DNA of 64,000 nt from Apostichopus japonicus (taxonomy: Eukaryota > Echinodermata > Holothuroidea > Aspidochirotida > Stichopodidae). The translations under genes were made by a program, and so were the position numbers. The stretch is from positions 20,108,094 to 20,172,093 of the forward strand of contig NC_092563.1 of NCBI RefSeq assembly GCF_037975245.1, in the 5' to 3' direction. The notes under the pieces were generated by a model. The model was not told the origin of the DNA, ran no database searches, and was given only the letters and a program-made list of their open reading frames with translations. This document shows positions 44,971 to 57,270 of the stretch, piece after piece; the first letter of the stretch is position 1, and each line of letters opens with the position of its first letter.

Positions 44971-46012
44971 CTGAAATACAACAATAAATTATAAAAATTG
45001 CAACATTTTGGATTTATGTAGTTTAGTATGGTACACAGAAATGCAAGAAAAAAAAACTGTTGCTGAAGACTCTCAGTTTCTTTACTCATTACAATATTAA
45101 GGTTTAGAGTATTCTTCTCTTCTTTGTAACTTTAAGGATTAACACGAATTGGTTTAACGATGTTACAGAATATTTACACAGAATTTGAAAAGATGTTGTC
45201 TTGATAATGATTCGTTTCATATGATCTGATCGGATATGATCTGCATTTACACAACGACCTTGATCTCAAGCACGGGATCTGAACTTGAGCAGGAGATCAG
45301 ATGGTATTTAGTGTAAAGGACCCCGACAGACGCAACTTCAACTAGCAGTTTCACTACTAAGACATGCTTTGTTTTCTTAGTTTGAAAACGGTGAATGACG
45401 TGTTAAAGTGTTATTATACCCATGATCTAACTCCGCACATATTCAGGGGTACAGAGACAGACTAGTCCATGCCTTTTAAGTACCATTCCCTACATTTTTA
45501 CAATCAACTAAGATATATAGGTAACCTGTTTTAAAGGATGGGTTCCTCTTCTGTACCAGTGACAATGGATTTCCTTGAAATGGATTTGGAGAGATAGAGA
45601 AGTTTATCAGCAATGTTACAATGATTCTATTGTTGTTCTTTTGGATTTGCTTCTAGTAAATCACTCCAAATCATGTCAGTGTAGCAGATATATAACAGTA
45701 AAGCAATGCAATGTGTGGTTGTTGACTCCATCATTTTCTATGTGAGGTAGCTATGAGTCATAGATCAAACTGGTTACTGTAACATTTTGATTTTGAGTGC
45801 CTTGATATTTCGGTCCACAAGGGTGCACATATGGTACTTGTCAAGACAATTGACTACTACTGCTATCATTCAAATGTCACAAATGATGGTCAGACTGAAA
45901 CAGGTTTTCAAAGAATCATATATCTTATCATTTATGATAAGTCTACCTGTGGAGGAAATATTGTTACAATTAAAAATTTGATTTAATAAAAAAGACTTCT
46001 TTCAACTTGCAC
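44971..46012. other. Cassette A intron 7-8
   Basis: Aligned with 29305-30221, with an extra stretch at about 45160-45310 containing GATCTGATCGGATATGATCT and GATCTCAAGCACGGGATC, not seen in B. No exon signature. Confidence 0.55.
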
Positions 46013-46273
46013 CTGTTAGCACTGTGATGGTGAAGACGCATTGACCACTGTTACCCGATGAATCAGTGAAAGTAAAAGTACAAGTAGTTGTTCCTACAGG
46101 GTATCTGTCTCCAGAATTACAGCTTGATTCAACATTAATGGAGTTGGAGGCATCCGTGGCTGTTGGTTCATCAAATTGAACTATCGCTGAAGTTATGCCA
46201 GGCTCTATGGTAGCAATGACACTTGGAGCATCTATGTCCGGGCATTCCAGGATTTGAGGCCGAAGAGTATCAA
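46013..46273 (-). CDS. HYR domain exon, cassette A exon 7
   Basis: An 87-codon phase 1-1 exon with acceptor CTCCTGCAG and donor GTGCAAG. Key text: DTLRPQILECPDIDAPSV, FDEPTATDASNSINV, SSCNSGDRYPVGTTTC, GNSGQCVFTITVLT (Gly where B and C have Asp). Confidence 0.88.
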
Positions 46274-47175
46274 CTGCAGGAGAAATGAAAGAATATTACC
46301 ACCATCTCTAATGCTCTATCATTTCAGAGAACTAAAAAACAATATAAGAACAAAGGTATAAAGTAGGCAGTTGACTTTCATAACCATATTTCTAATTAAA
46401 CTTCCAGTATTATTTTGTGGAAACTCTGTGAAATGATTTTTCGGTCCATAAATTTACTTTGAGGCAGTATAGTTAGTCCCAGTATACAATGTCAAAGATG
46501 CCTTATACCTGTTTTTCATCTGCAAAGAGAAGACCATATCCAGTTACCTCTGCTATGACAGTGTCATAGCAATAAATTCAGAGCTGATCATTGTTTTCAA
46601 ATGCAATGTCAATTCTTGAAATGTCTGTTATAACATCCATTCAATAAACCAACAGAGTGGTTTTTTGTTCAAGAATACATCTGATGCTAGGAGAAAATAT
46701 GCTACAAATGCAAAAAGCTATATGAAAAGAAAGAATTCAAATACTCCTGTCACCTATCACCTTGATGGCAGTGAACAGTGAAAATAACCACCATTCTTTG
46801 AGAGTCAATTTTTTTCTATTTGTCACGAGAGGACTAAGAAAAAAACTGATAATGTTCAGATTTCACTCATGTTTTGAAAGCTGCCAGTTGATATGCGTAT
46901 GTCAAATTGTATTAAAGGCAGGGGAAAATGTCAACTTGTTATTAAAGGCAAAGGAAGCACAAAACTGAAAATAAAAGTACATCTTTTTGATAAGTGCATT
47001 TCCTGATATGTACGGTAATTTTTCATGAAACATCAAAATTAAGGAAATCGTTTAAATTTCTCTTCTGGTTGAAAAAGCTCTCATACTTTAGTTTATTTCC
47101 ATTGTAATATCTGATAACAAACTTCGCTTGTCACGAAGAACAATGAAGCAAAATTGCGTCTATTATATCACTCAC
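46274..47175. other. Cassette A intron 6-7
   Basis: Aligned with 30483-31385. No exon signature. Confidence 0.6.
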
Positions 47176-47427
47176 TTGTAAAGACCTGGACAGGAAATGA
47201 ACATGTGTCAGAATTTCCAGATCCATCTGTGCAAGTGTAGGTTACTACAGTATCTCCTACCAGGAAGAAGGAACCTGGCAGATTGGATCTGGCTGTCACA
47301 GAAGCTACGTTTGAAATATCTTGACAGGTAGGCTCAATCCAAGTAACCCGACGCCCTGGGTTACCTAACTCAGTGCTTTCAGATACAAAAGCTGGCAAGT
47401 TGACACATTCTGGAGGTGTGGTGTCAA
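47176..47427 (-). CDS. HYR domain exon, cassette A exon 6
   Basis: An 84-codon phase 1-1 exon with the same protein as cassette B exon 6. Key text: DTTPPECVNLPAFVSES, GSFFLVGDTVVTYTC, NSDTCSFPVQVFTS. Acceptor TCTTTCAG, donor GTGAGT. Confidence 0.9.
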
Positions 47428-47614
47428 CTGAAAGAAGAAAACCAATGCAACAATTAGCCAAACAGTCATCAAACAGTACTAGATGATACATTTCAAATTT
47501 TGAAAATTCAATATTTATTCTATATCCTTTTGTTCCTTCATCATGATGAAATTACAACAATTTCCTTGGAACAGGTGAAACTTATATGGAAATAAACCAA
47601 AGATGAAAATTTAC

Positions 47615-47866
47615 CAATTGTTATTGAGATAATAAAGCTGCAAACGGCCCCATTCTGACTGCTGTCTGTGAAGGTGTAGATCACTTTGGTTATTCCCACT
47701 GGAAAGAAATCATTTGGTGCGTGTGTCCTGTCAACTAACATAGCAGTACCAGATATATCTGTGGCTGATGGTTCAGTCCATGTAATGATTAGTCCTGGTA
47801 CACCCAACTCAACCTGTCTTTCAATCAGACTGGGACAATTCACAATCATTGGTGGAGTAATGCCCT
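47615..47866 (-). CDS. HYR domain exon, cassette A exon 5
   Basis: An 84-codon phase 1-1 exon. Key text: GITPPMIVNCPSLIERQV, WTEPSATDISGTAML, NDFFPVGITKVIYTF, AVCSFIISITIG. Thr of the TTPP motif is replaced by Ile (GITPP), a change not present in B or C. Confidence 0.9.
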
Positions 47867-49133
47867 CTGCAAATGTGAAAAATGGATACATCATTTTATA
47901 AGAATTTAAGACTCATAGCATGCGAAAGCCACATTCAGACCTGTATGCAGCACATACAAGTCCCGGAAAGTAATTGTCAAGTACTGAGATTTGTCCAATT
48001 CCTAAATGAGTAAGTCACAGAAAACAAGATTCACATACACATGGATACTTGTAATTTTACATGTGTCCTTGTCCTTTTACATGAATAGATGCCTAAGCAG
48101 TTAACCTTTCCTAACATATTATTTTATATATGTACTTCTCCTATTATATTAAAAGATACCTTAGCTGTTAACCTTACCTTACAAATAATTTAATATGTGT
48201 ACTTGTCGTATCACATGATTAGATGCCTCTATGGTTATGCTAGCCTTTAAATAACTCATATGGATATATTGGTCATGATACAAGACCATACATCTTTGTA
48301 GCTATCCTTTTCTACTATATAGTTATAGATGGATATATTGGTTCTGATACATGACTATATACCACAGCGGTCATAAATTGCTAAGTCATATGGATATACT
48401 GGTGCTGATACATAACCATATATCTTTGTGGATATCCTTTCTACAATATATTTATAGATGGGTTAACCAGATCGATATTTTGGTCCTGGTACATAACCAT
48501 ACACAGTTTTGGATATCCTTTGCTTCTACATATTTACAGATGGATATATTGGTCCTGATACATGACTTTATATCGCAGCGGTCACAGATTGCTGTATTGG
48601 TTCTAGTACATGACTATACACCGCAGCGGTCATAAATTGCTAAGTCATATGGATATACTGGTGCTGATACATAACCATATATCTTTGTGGATATCCTTTC
48701 TACAATATATTTATAGATGGGTTAACCAGATCGATATTTTGGTCCTGGTACATAACCATACACATTTTTGGATATCCTTTGCTTCTACATATTTACAGAT
48801 GGATATATTGGTCATGATACATGACATTATATCGCAGCGGTCACAGATTGCTAAGTTATATGGATATATTAGTCCTGATACATAACCATACATCTTTGTG
48901 GCTATCCTAATGTACTATATATTTATAGATGCTTTAATATTGGTGATTAAGCATATCACTTACACAGTATAAATCAATAACTCTGGTAAATTACTAAGCA
49001 GTGGTTGGTTATCAATGTCACTGAGTACTTGTCTCTGTATGAAGCTAATCCTCAACTGTGCTCATCTTAAATATAACATTAAATATGATTACAGTAATCA
49101 TTAACCTTAAGTACTTGAATTTGTCAATCTTAC
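47867..49133. other. Cassette A intron 4-5
   Basis: Contains the AT-rich minisatellite at 48250-48940, longer than in B or C because of an extra local duplication. No exon signature. Confidence 0.6.
48250..48940. repeat. AT-rich minisatellite with a 259-bp local duplication
   Basis: A block running from GGTTCT/TACATGACTATA through ATAACCATATATCTTTGTGG to TATCGCAGCGGTCACAGATT occurs twice in a row (about 48345-48597 and 48598-48850; offset 259 bp). Cassette B has one copy. This is a length change after the A/B duplication. Confidence 0.8.
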
Positions 49134-49385
49134 CAGTAATGACAGTTACTACAAAGCTACAACTAGCAGCATTGCCACTTGCATCTGAAAATATGTACGC
49201 CACAGTGGTCAGGCCAATTGAAAAGCTTTCTCCTGGTCCATTAGAACGTGATGTCATTATGACTGTTCCAGATAAGTCGGTGGCTGTTGGTTCCGTCCGT
49301 CCAACAACAGCAGTTGGAGTTCCTAACTCAATGACAGCAGACATATCATTGGGACATCCAGAAATTTTTGGTGGAACTGTATCCT
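49134..49385 (-). CDS. HYR domain exon, cassette A exon 4
   Basis: An 84-codon phase 1-1 exon with acceptor TTTCGTAG and donor GTAAGA. Key text: EDTVPPKISGCPNDMSAV, VVGRTEPTATDLSGTVIM, CSFVVTVITG. The framework Trp found in B and C (VVRWTEP) has become VVGRTEP, and TIS is KIS. These are replacements at positions usually conserved in HYR domains, suggesting relaxed constraint in this copy. Confidence 0.9.
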
Positions 49386-50722
49386 CTACGAAAAAGAAAT
49401 AAATGCAACATGTGTTACCCAACCTTTAAGTCAAAGTATTCAATTTCAGGATTCAACTTTGGACATTGGATCTATTGATTTAATGACAAAACTACACAAT
49501 TTCAGTAAATATGTTGTTCTATTCTCTGCCGGGACTTGCCTCTGAAAACTAAAATTTCATGGGGCAACATTAGAAACATGAAATATTTGCTAAACAGCAG
49601 ACATTGGTCAAATCTTTAGTTCACAGGCCAGCCACTGACTTACCACCTAGGAAATCATTTCAAAACAGAATTCTAATTTCAAATGCCACTCTTTAGCTAC
49701 TTTCTTCATACAGACCGTCGTCTAACAGCTTGCATATTTGGTATATGCCTCACCTTGACCGTGTGTTGAAAATGTTATGCTTAAATTACTAGAAATCGGT
49801 AGAATACGCTAGAGCAACAAATACATATGATGGAGCAATATTCAGTCCCCAGCCTCAACGATTAAATTGAAGAAGAAAATAAGTGTGAAAAGAATATAGT
49901 TGAAAATGTTTACAGGTACAGTAAAGAGTAGTTTGAGAGAAAAACCTCGACCAGTTAGCTGACAGTACAGTGTAGGACTTTTGTCTATGTAAGGCAACCT
50001 GGACCAGCGAGCTGGCAGTACAACAGTCAGTGCATGACGTAAGTCCATAAGGCAACCTAGACCAGCTAGCTGGCAGTACAACAGTCAGTGTAGGACTTTA
50101 TTGTATTTAAAGCTAGCTTTACTGTCCTAATACACACTTTAGTTATAGATATGCTATGTAGTGCTCATGGCCATGTCATCTAAATGTGTAATGCAATTTA
50201 AATGTTGTATTTGTTTCGTTCAAAATTAGACCTTGTATGAAAGAAACTCTAAGTGCATCACAATAACTCATTAATTCATAATTATTTTATCGTAAGAAAT
50301 GGGTTAGAATTTCTTGGTTTGGATATAATTTAGAACAATATCAGTGTTTTATTAAACAAGAAATAAATCCTTATACATATAGCTGAAAATGTTAGGGTAT
50401 AAAACAGACTGCAGATTCTTTGGCAGGTTGTCATGAAAAGATCTCCCTTTGATAGATGTAAATACCAGCTTGGAAATCTATCGGTTCAAAGAAACAGAAC
50501 ATATATATATAGTGAGACATTTGGCACCATGATTGTTGCAGGGTAAAGTTGACATGCAGATTTAATTAGACTAAGATGTACCAGAAAAATAGGTTCCATG
50601 TAGTTTTCCAAGTCTTAGGGTTTCATGATCGCTAAGTATGGCAATGAAAAATTGTTGCCCAAGAAATGCAAATCTCCTGTGCAAAAAGGATACGACATAC
50701 TGACTGGATCTATCAAACTTAC
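49386..50722. other. Cassette A intron 3-4
   Basis: Contains about three copies of the 60-bp minisatellite (49945-50100). Aligned with 33457-34979, without the AT expansion. No exon signature. Confidence 0.6.
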
Positions 50723-50977
50723 TTTGAACAATTCTAACAATCAGAACACAATTTTCTGTATTTCCAGAGGCATCTGAGCAAGTGTAGACAACATTGGTAT
50801 CACCAACAATGAAGAAGGAACCAGAAGTGTGGGTCCTCGCTGACACTTCACCAGTACCCGAGATGTCAACACATATAGGTTCTGGCAGGTTATCAACAAC
50901 CAGGCCAGAGTCCCCAAGTTCCACACACTCTAAGATTTCAATTGGCAAATTAGTGCAAACTGGTGGAGTGGTGTCCA
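50723..50977 (-). CDS. HYR domain exon, cassette A exon 3
   Basis: An 85-codon phase 1-1 exon. Key text: DTTPPVCTNLPIEILECVEL, GDSGLVVDNLPEPICVD, GSFFIVGDTNVVYTC, CVLIVRIVQ. It differs from B at ISEC to ILEC and GDFG to GDSG. Acceptor TTTGTCAG, donor GTAAGT. Confidence 0.9.
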
Positions 50978-53636
50978 CTGACAAACAAGGAAGGAAACAA
51001 AAACAGAATATGTTATCCACAGAGGTGAAGCTAGTCTCACAACCAATATATGTCTGATTCTTTTATTAAATTAATATCATTGGGATAAGATATGCAACCT
51101 TAACTGATAAGACAAATAAGATGGTTTCAAACATTGTAAGTTCTTTCTGATGATTGCTTGATTGTTTGATCCTGTAATAACAAAATTGTAACTCTATTAA
51201 CATTGCCAAGCAACCAATTAAACCCAAAGTCAAACTGCAATACTCATTGTTTCCAGTATGCTTCCCTACAAGCAGAGTTTGCCTTTTGTTCCTGAAATTG
51301 AACAGGAACTCGTACATGCAAGATGAACAAATCTAGTCCTTTATAATTTAATTGAGACAGACAGGACTGGTTAGACTTGTCAAAACACTCTTCAAATGAA
51401 ACAAGTAATAGCTAGATATAGCTATATAGAGAATGATAAAGATATAACTGAGGAGTACCAGAGGCATGACTGATGAGACTTGTCAAAACACTATATAAAT
51501 GAGACAATAGCTAGAAATAGCTATATAGAGAATGATAAAGATAAAGCTAGGAAGTACCACAGACAGGACTGTTGAAACTTATCAAAACGCTCTATAAATG
51601 AACCGGGAAAGGGTCATGGTGGTTTTATATCAAGACCACAGTAATAACCAGGAATAGCTATATAGCAAATGATAAAGATATATCTAGGGAGTACCACAGA
51701 CAGGACTGATCAGACTTGTCAAAACACTCTAAAAACTACTTTAAACGTGCATTGATCAAACAAGATGAAATGTCAAAGCGGTTTGACATTTAAACCACAG
51801 TAAAACAAGGCACAAGTATGTCAGGATAAGTGGCACAGACAAAAGAAGGGGAGAACGGCCTGGGTACCATGGCCTCTCACCTTAGACCATCAGTTTGGGG
51901 AAATGATACAGTCAAGAGATTTGGCAATTACCCAGGGAAGAAATGGACCAATACTACAGGTCTAAATCCCCCCTCTCATTTTCAGGTTCACACTAAGTAT
52001 ATATTAGCACAAACTTGCACATATAGCTACTAATAAGCCTAATTTATGGCATGCTTTTTTTATTTATTTATGGCATGCTTTATGCTAATTTATGGCATGC
52101 TTTAGATTGGTCCATTTGATGACTAACTTTTGAAATCCCCAATACCCTTCATAGTAGACTGCTTTAATGACCAGAGGGCAACACCCACCCCACATCCCTG
52201 TTGAAAATTTTTTGATTTGCATTTAGCCCTCGCACAAAGGGTTAGGCGTCTACCTAATGAAGTGAAGGGAATTTATTATTATTTATCACAACAGCCACCC
52301 ACTTAGAGCTACTAATATAGACCTAAAGTATGGTCTCAATATACAAATATACATATATAAGTGAGAACTTATCAAATATTGCATGTTGTCAAAGATAAGT
52401 TACAGAATAGCATCTAAAATCATGAAAAAAAAATTATGACTTAATGCAGATAATTACATGACAGGAGTTTCATTCTAGGGACACCTTCTAGGTTTCACAA
52501 TATTAAACCTGTTGAACTCAATTGACCATTGACCTCCGCAGAAAAAATACGCTTCCTGTATTCAATGTGGTTCTTCTGTACACCCAATATGAGGTCTGCC
52601 AAAGCCTATTTTCCTGAGCTACTATGTTTACAAGGTTTTGGCAATTTAACCCCTAGTGACCCTAAATGACATTTGACCTCCACAGAAAACAAAAGGCTTC
52701 CTGTACACAACGTGGTACTTCTACACACTAAATATGAGGTTTTCCCAAGTTTCCTTTCTTGAGCTATCGTGTTTACAATTTTTTTGACAATTTGACCCCT
52801 GGTGACCCTAAATGACCTTTGACCTCCACAGAAAACAATAGGCTTCCTGTACTTAATATATTACTTCTACACACTAAATATGTTTGCACAAGCTTCCCTC
52901 CTTGAGATAACGTGTTTACAAGGATTTCACATTTTGATCCCTAGTGACTTTAAATGACCTTTGACATCCACAGAAAACAATATGCTTCTTGTACTTCATG
53001 TGGTATATCTACACACCAAACATGAAGTTGGTTTAACATTTCCTTCTTGAGATATCGTGTTTACAAGGTGTTCACCATTGGACACCTAGTGACCCTAAAT
53101 GACCTTTGACCTTCACAGAAAACAATAGGCTTCTTTACTCAATGTGGTTCATCTAACACACTAAACATGAAGTTGGTCAAACATTCCCTTCTTGAGATAT
53201 CGTGTTTACAAGCTGGGCGTCACAAACGCACACACACACGCACTTACGCCATCATGAATGCATAGGTCACGATATTCATCGAAACCAAAAAGGAGTCATT
53301 TCTCTTTAGTGAGACAGAGCAGGAACAGCATCAGGGCAAAGGAACGCTGAAGGAGTATTTGGATCATTAATCCAAATTATAAATACTGTTCAATTGCTTC
53401 ATTCTGTGTTGACTTACTATATTCAATATATTTCCTGTAGAGTAAACAGTTTCGATACAAAATTCCTGTAAAAGTAAGTTGGCCTGACGTTTGTATCCTG
53501 TCAGCTTTTTGCAGTTGAAAAAATAACGGTGAAAACAGCAAACACAATAGCAATAATGCAAATTGTCTTGAAAAACATAAACTAGGAAGAATCACATCAA
53601 TATAAAAAACAATTAATGATATGATAAAGTGCATAC
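50978..53636. other. Cassette A intron 2-3, including 145-bp repeats
   Basis: Contains the 100-137-bp repeat (51350-51740) and the 145-bp array (52490-53225). The latter holds the empty site of the cassette B LINE (53047-53065). A small local triplication of TTTATGGCATGCTTT lies near 52045-52095. No exon signature. Confidence 0.6.
52490..53225. repeat. 145-bp tandem repeat, about 5 copies (cassette A)
   Basis: Uninterrupted counterpart of the array split by the LINE in B. Units carry TGACCTTTGACCTCCACAG and CAATAGGCTTCCTGTACTT. It ends in CACACACACG and ACGCCATCATGAATGCATAG. Confidence 0.85.
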
Positions 53637-53888
53637 CTGTCTGGACAAGTACAATAAATTCACAGTTGGCTGTGTTGCCAGCCGGATCCAGAAATATATA
53701 CATCACAGTTGTTTGTCCTATCACAAAGGAATCTCCAGGACTGTGCGTCTGAGTTTGAAGAGTAGCTGTTCCGGAATTGTCAGTTGCAGAAGGTTGAAAC
53801 CATACAACTTGTGCAAAAGTTTGTCCCGGTTCAAGTGTGATAGTCTGTTGTGATGGACAGTCGGAAATAACTGGTGGAACAGTATCAA
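53637..53888 (-). CDS. HYR domain exon, cassette A exon 2
   Basis: An 84-codon phase 1-1 exon with donor GTATGC. Key text: DTVPPVISDCPSQQTITLEP, TFAQVVWFQPSATDNSG, GDSFVIGQTTVMYIFLD, NCEFIVLVQTG. The whole domain is open, but there is no early in-frame start, so start-to-stop scanning shows only the second half. Confidence 0.88.
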
Positions 53889-55522
53889 CTGATGGGAATT
53901 GGGGGAGTGGGATAATGAGAAAAAATTAAAAGGTGAGATTTCTAAAATTGCAACACTATAGAATTCTTTCAAAAGAAATTAAAAGAATTTTAAAAACACC
54001 AGTGAACTGAAGTGGTGATGATAAGCTTTGAGCTATTTATGTGATATATAGATTCACTTCTATGCATGTAGTTTGAATAAGAGCTTTTAAAACCACTTCA
54101 CCGAGATCAATATGAAGTGATCAAATTTGCCTCTACATAATCCATTTTACTGTTTAGAACGTTCTTTATTTGTAACATAGTCACTATGAAACAAATCTTT
54201 AATGAATGATGGTCCTTGAGTAAACTAATCAGCATTAGTTCAGGCAAGTTTGATTAAATAAATCTGAATCTTCAGCACACTAGATTTAATGATCTTGGAG
54301 TCTACATTAACAAATGAGGTGATGTGAGATAAAGTTTCGGAAAAGTGAGACGCACGGATATGCGGTCAATCTGTAAAGGTGACATTAAACAGTCTACCAC
54401 ATATCAAAATGGAGTCTGCCTATGTAAATACATTCTTTGACTAAGTAAGAGACAGGACAACTAATTTCTTATATACAACTTGTGCCATACAAGTATGTAG
54501 CAAAAATTTTCAATGAACTAACCGAAAATGAAAGCCATTTTTAGCATGGTTGTCTGTCACAATGAAACAGTTTCATTTAAATCTAGTGAGATATATATTT
54601 CCATATTTAGTAATGGCAGGAAAAAAATCTGCATCAAACTTTTAAAGATACTATACGATAAGCTGCTGTTTTATAAACTACTGTGAAGAAAAGGGTTTTG
54701 TTTTATAGTTTTGAACTATTTGTTTTTTTCGTTCACTTCACTGTCCCTGAACTAAAGTTCCCATTTGGATATTGCACATTTGAGTGGCTAATGTTACTGA
54801 CAGTGGCTAATCTACTATTACATGTTCATGTAATACTTCCTGTTCTGAATTCTAGTTCACTTTTGACACTGAACTATATTTCCATTAGAATAATGCACCT
54901 GTGAGTGGCTAATATTACTGATAGTGTTGCAGTCTACTCTTTAAAGTTCATGTAATACTGAACCCTAGTTAACCTCACTATCTGTGAACTATAGTTCCAA
55001 TTATGAAATTGCACATGTGAGTGGTCAATGTTACTGACAGTGGTGTAGTCTACTCTTTAAAGTTCACGTAATACTGATTTCTACTTGACCTCTGTCACTG
55101 AACTAAAGTTCCCATTAGGATATTTCACATGTGAGTGGTTAATGGTACTGCCTGCGGTACAGTCTACTATTCAAAGTTCATGTTATACTGAACTCTAGTT
55201 CACGTCAGGAATGCTTTAAGTTCAAAGTTTGCTTCTGTTCTTAAACTATAGTTTTTCATCAAGAATTTGGTCATGCATACAGTTAACTATCAAGCATCAG
55301 AACTTTGCTCAGGTGTATATGGTTAATACAACTGAAAGTAGGACTGACAACTCTTTATAGTTCTTTTCTTAATACCAAAACATAGTTTACAGCAGGAATC
55401 TGTTCATTTATATGGTTAGAATTACTGAGGCTAATGTCAAAAGTTGAATTTTGTTATTGATATAAATTTCATGTCAGAAATTTGTACATTTCCACAGTCA
55501 CTTTTAGTGCCATTTTCACTAC
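53889..55522. other. Cassette A intron 1-2
   Basis: Contains the 120-bp tandem repeat (54740-55215). Aligned with 42837-44462. No exon signature. Confidence 0.6.
54740..55215. repeat. About 120-bp tandem repeat, 4 copies (cassette A)
   Basis: Same unit as 43680-44150. Copy number matches B, so it was set before the A/B split. Confidence 0.75.
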
Positions 55523-55722
55523 CTTGTTACTACATTCACATACAATGAACAAAGAGATGAGTTGGCAGTAGTGTCCGTAAAAAAAGTTAGTGACAATTGT
55601 CAGCCCAGATTTGAAAAATGTGCTGGGATCTTGAGACGGCACAACTATAACATCGAAGGCATCTAAGAAAGTAGGTGGAATCCATTGTATGGTAGTCCCT
55701 GGCAAATCCACTCGCAAAGAGA
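55523..55722 (-). pseudogene. Decayed HYR exon, cassette A exon 1
   Basis: The longest surviving copy of exon 1: SLRVDLPGTTIQWIPPTF, VVPSQDPSTFFKSGLTIVTN and then a frameshift, because a T run on the coding strand has 7 bases instead of the 6 seen in cassette C. The opening DTTPPxxxCP strand is missing. Donor ACAAG/GTAGTG remains. I treat it as a relic. Confidence 0.7.
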
Positions 55723-56311
55723 CTAAATTTAAGCAGGATTGCTTTACCCATGCAACATAGTAGCATTGGATAGGATTCAATTAGGATTCAAACACCAAGG
55801 ATGTATTAAGCTATGACATCAGCTTTTTGCTGATCAGTTTAAAAATCCAAAACATCACACACACCGGCACACGGCATCACCATGGCATTGATTCCTTTCG
55901 CCTCGCGTAGATGTTAAATACGTATGAGCAGATGGACATTTTTAACCGATTTGGAGCTAGCAAGTCAGCTCTGCCACCAACAATTACACTAATTATTTTA
56001 TTGAAGAATGAGAGTTACATGACATAGTTTATACACTATGAAATGGTTTTACAACTTACTGCCACAGCTAAAGTCATCCAGTATAAATCAAGGAGCATCT
56101 TGCCAATTTGGAGGTCATTCAAGATAAATCTTTTCACCCCTTGAAGCTCACAGTGTTAAACCTTACAAGGGCCACTTCAGTGTGTGTTTAAATCCCCGCT
56201 CCCAATACTAGAGTATCAACTCTCTGAAGCAGAGTTCATTACCTGGTGACTTTGTATATTGTTGATGACCTATTGTATATTGAGCCCATTCACTAAACTG
56301 CAATTGATCAA

Positions 56312-56672
56312 ACTTTTTCCAGCCTTCTCTGGAAAAGTGTTGAGAGGATATTGAGGCAGGGGTGTGAATTGACTCCCATTCCTGCTTCTCTGACCGCCAT
56401 TTAACGTCCCCATCCGGCGGACGAGAGTAAATACCCCATCACCATCGACATCACCAAGAGAGTTGTTTCGAAACCAATTGAAGAACAGAAACAAACCCAT
56501 CATTCCCGAGTTCACAAACCAGAAATATCAAATCCACGGGTGTCTCCGCATATCACCACTGCAATGCAGCAATTTTTGAATAGGTCAAGAAAATATATCT
56601 ACTGTCAGAATTTTGATCCTGGAACCTAATGATTGTGAGGCGGACACTCTAACCGTAAAACTAAGCCTTTGC
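56312..56672 (-). mobile_element. 3'-truncated copy of the SINE-like element
   Basis: Matches 23430-23848, including the tRNA-like head (56597-56667) and the body motif GACGTTAAATGGCGG. It lacks the 3' tail because homology to the C flank jumps at 56311 (ATTGATCA then AACTTTTTCC). It is shared with the 23-kb locus, so the insertion predates the large duplication. Confidence 0.6.
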
Positions 56673-56904
56673 CATGTATGTTAGGGCTAAATTACTAGAA
56701 ATCAACAAGAGTATGCAAACCTGCTTAACAAAGCCATTCACGGGAAGAAATTTGCAATAGAGCAACATATATGATGGAGCAATATTCAGAAAGATATTAC
56801 AGTCCCCAGCCTCAACAACTAAATTGAAGAAGAAAATATGTGAAAGGAATAAAGTTGAAAATGGTTACAGTTACAGTAAAGAGTAGTTTGAAGAAGAAAC
56901 CCGG

Positions 56905-57270
56905 ACAAGTTAGCTGGCAGTAAAACAGTCAGTGTAGGACTTAGGTATATGTAAGGTAACCTGGATCAGCTAGCTGGCGGTACAACAGTCAGTGTAAGAC
57001 TTAAGTTTATGTACGTCAACCTGGACCAGCTAGCTGGCAGTACAATAGTCAGTGTAGGACGTAAGTATATGTAAGGTAACCTGGACCAGCTAGCTGGCAG
57101 TACATCAGTTAAAGTAGGACTTAAGTTCACGTAAGGCAACCTGGACAAGCTATCTGACAATACAACAGTCAGTTTGGGACGTCTACATTAGGCAACCTGT
57201 TCCAGCTAGCTGGTAGTAGAACAGTCAGTGAAGGATTAAGTTTATGTAAGGCAACCAGGTCCAGCTTTGT
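56905..57270. repeat. About 60-bp minisatellite, about 6 copies
   Basis: Same unit as 24060-24430 and the cassette introns. It lies in the second exon-less copy of the 3-4 intron. Confidence 0.75.

Larger units (their letters stand above)
44585..55650. repeat. Tandem unit A (11.1 kb)
   Basis: Rightmost copy of the 11-kb unit, lacking the LINE. Starts at AAAATAAATTAACACATTTA to the right of the broken exon 1 of B and ends inside its own exon 1. It contains exons 8 to 2 and most of relic 1. Confidence 0.85.
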
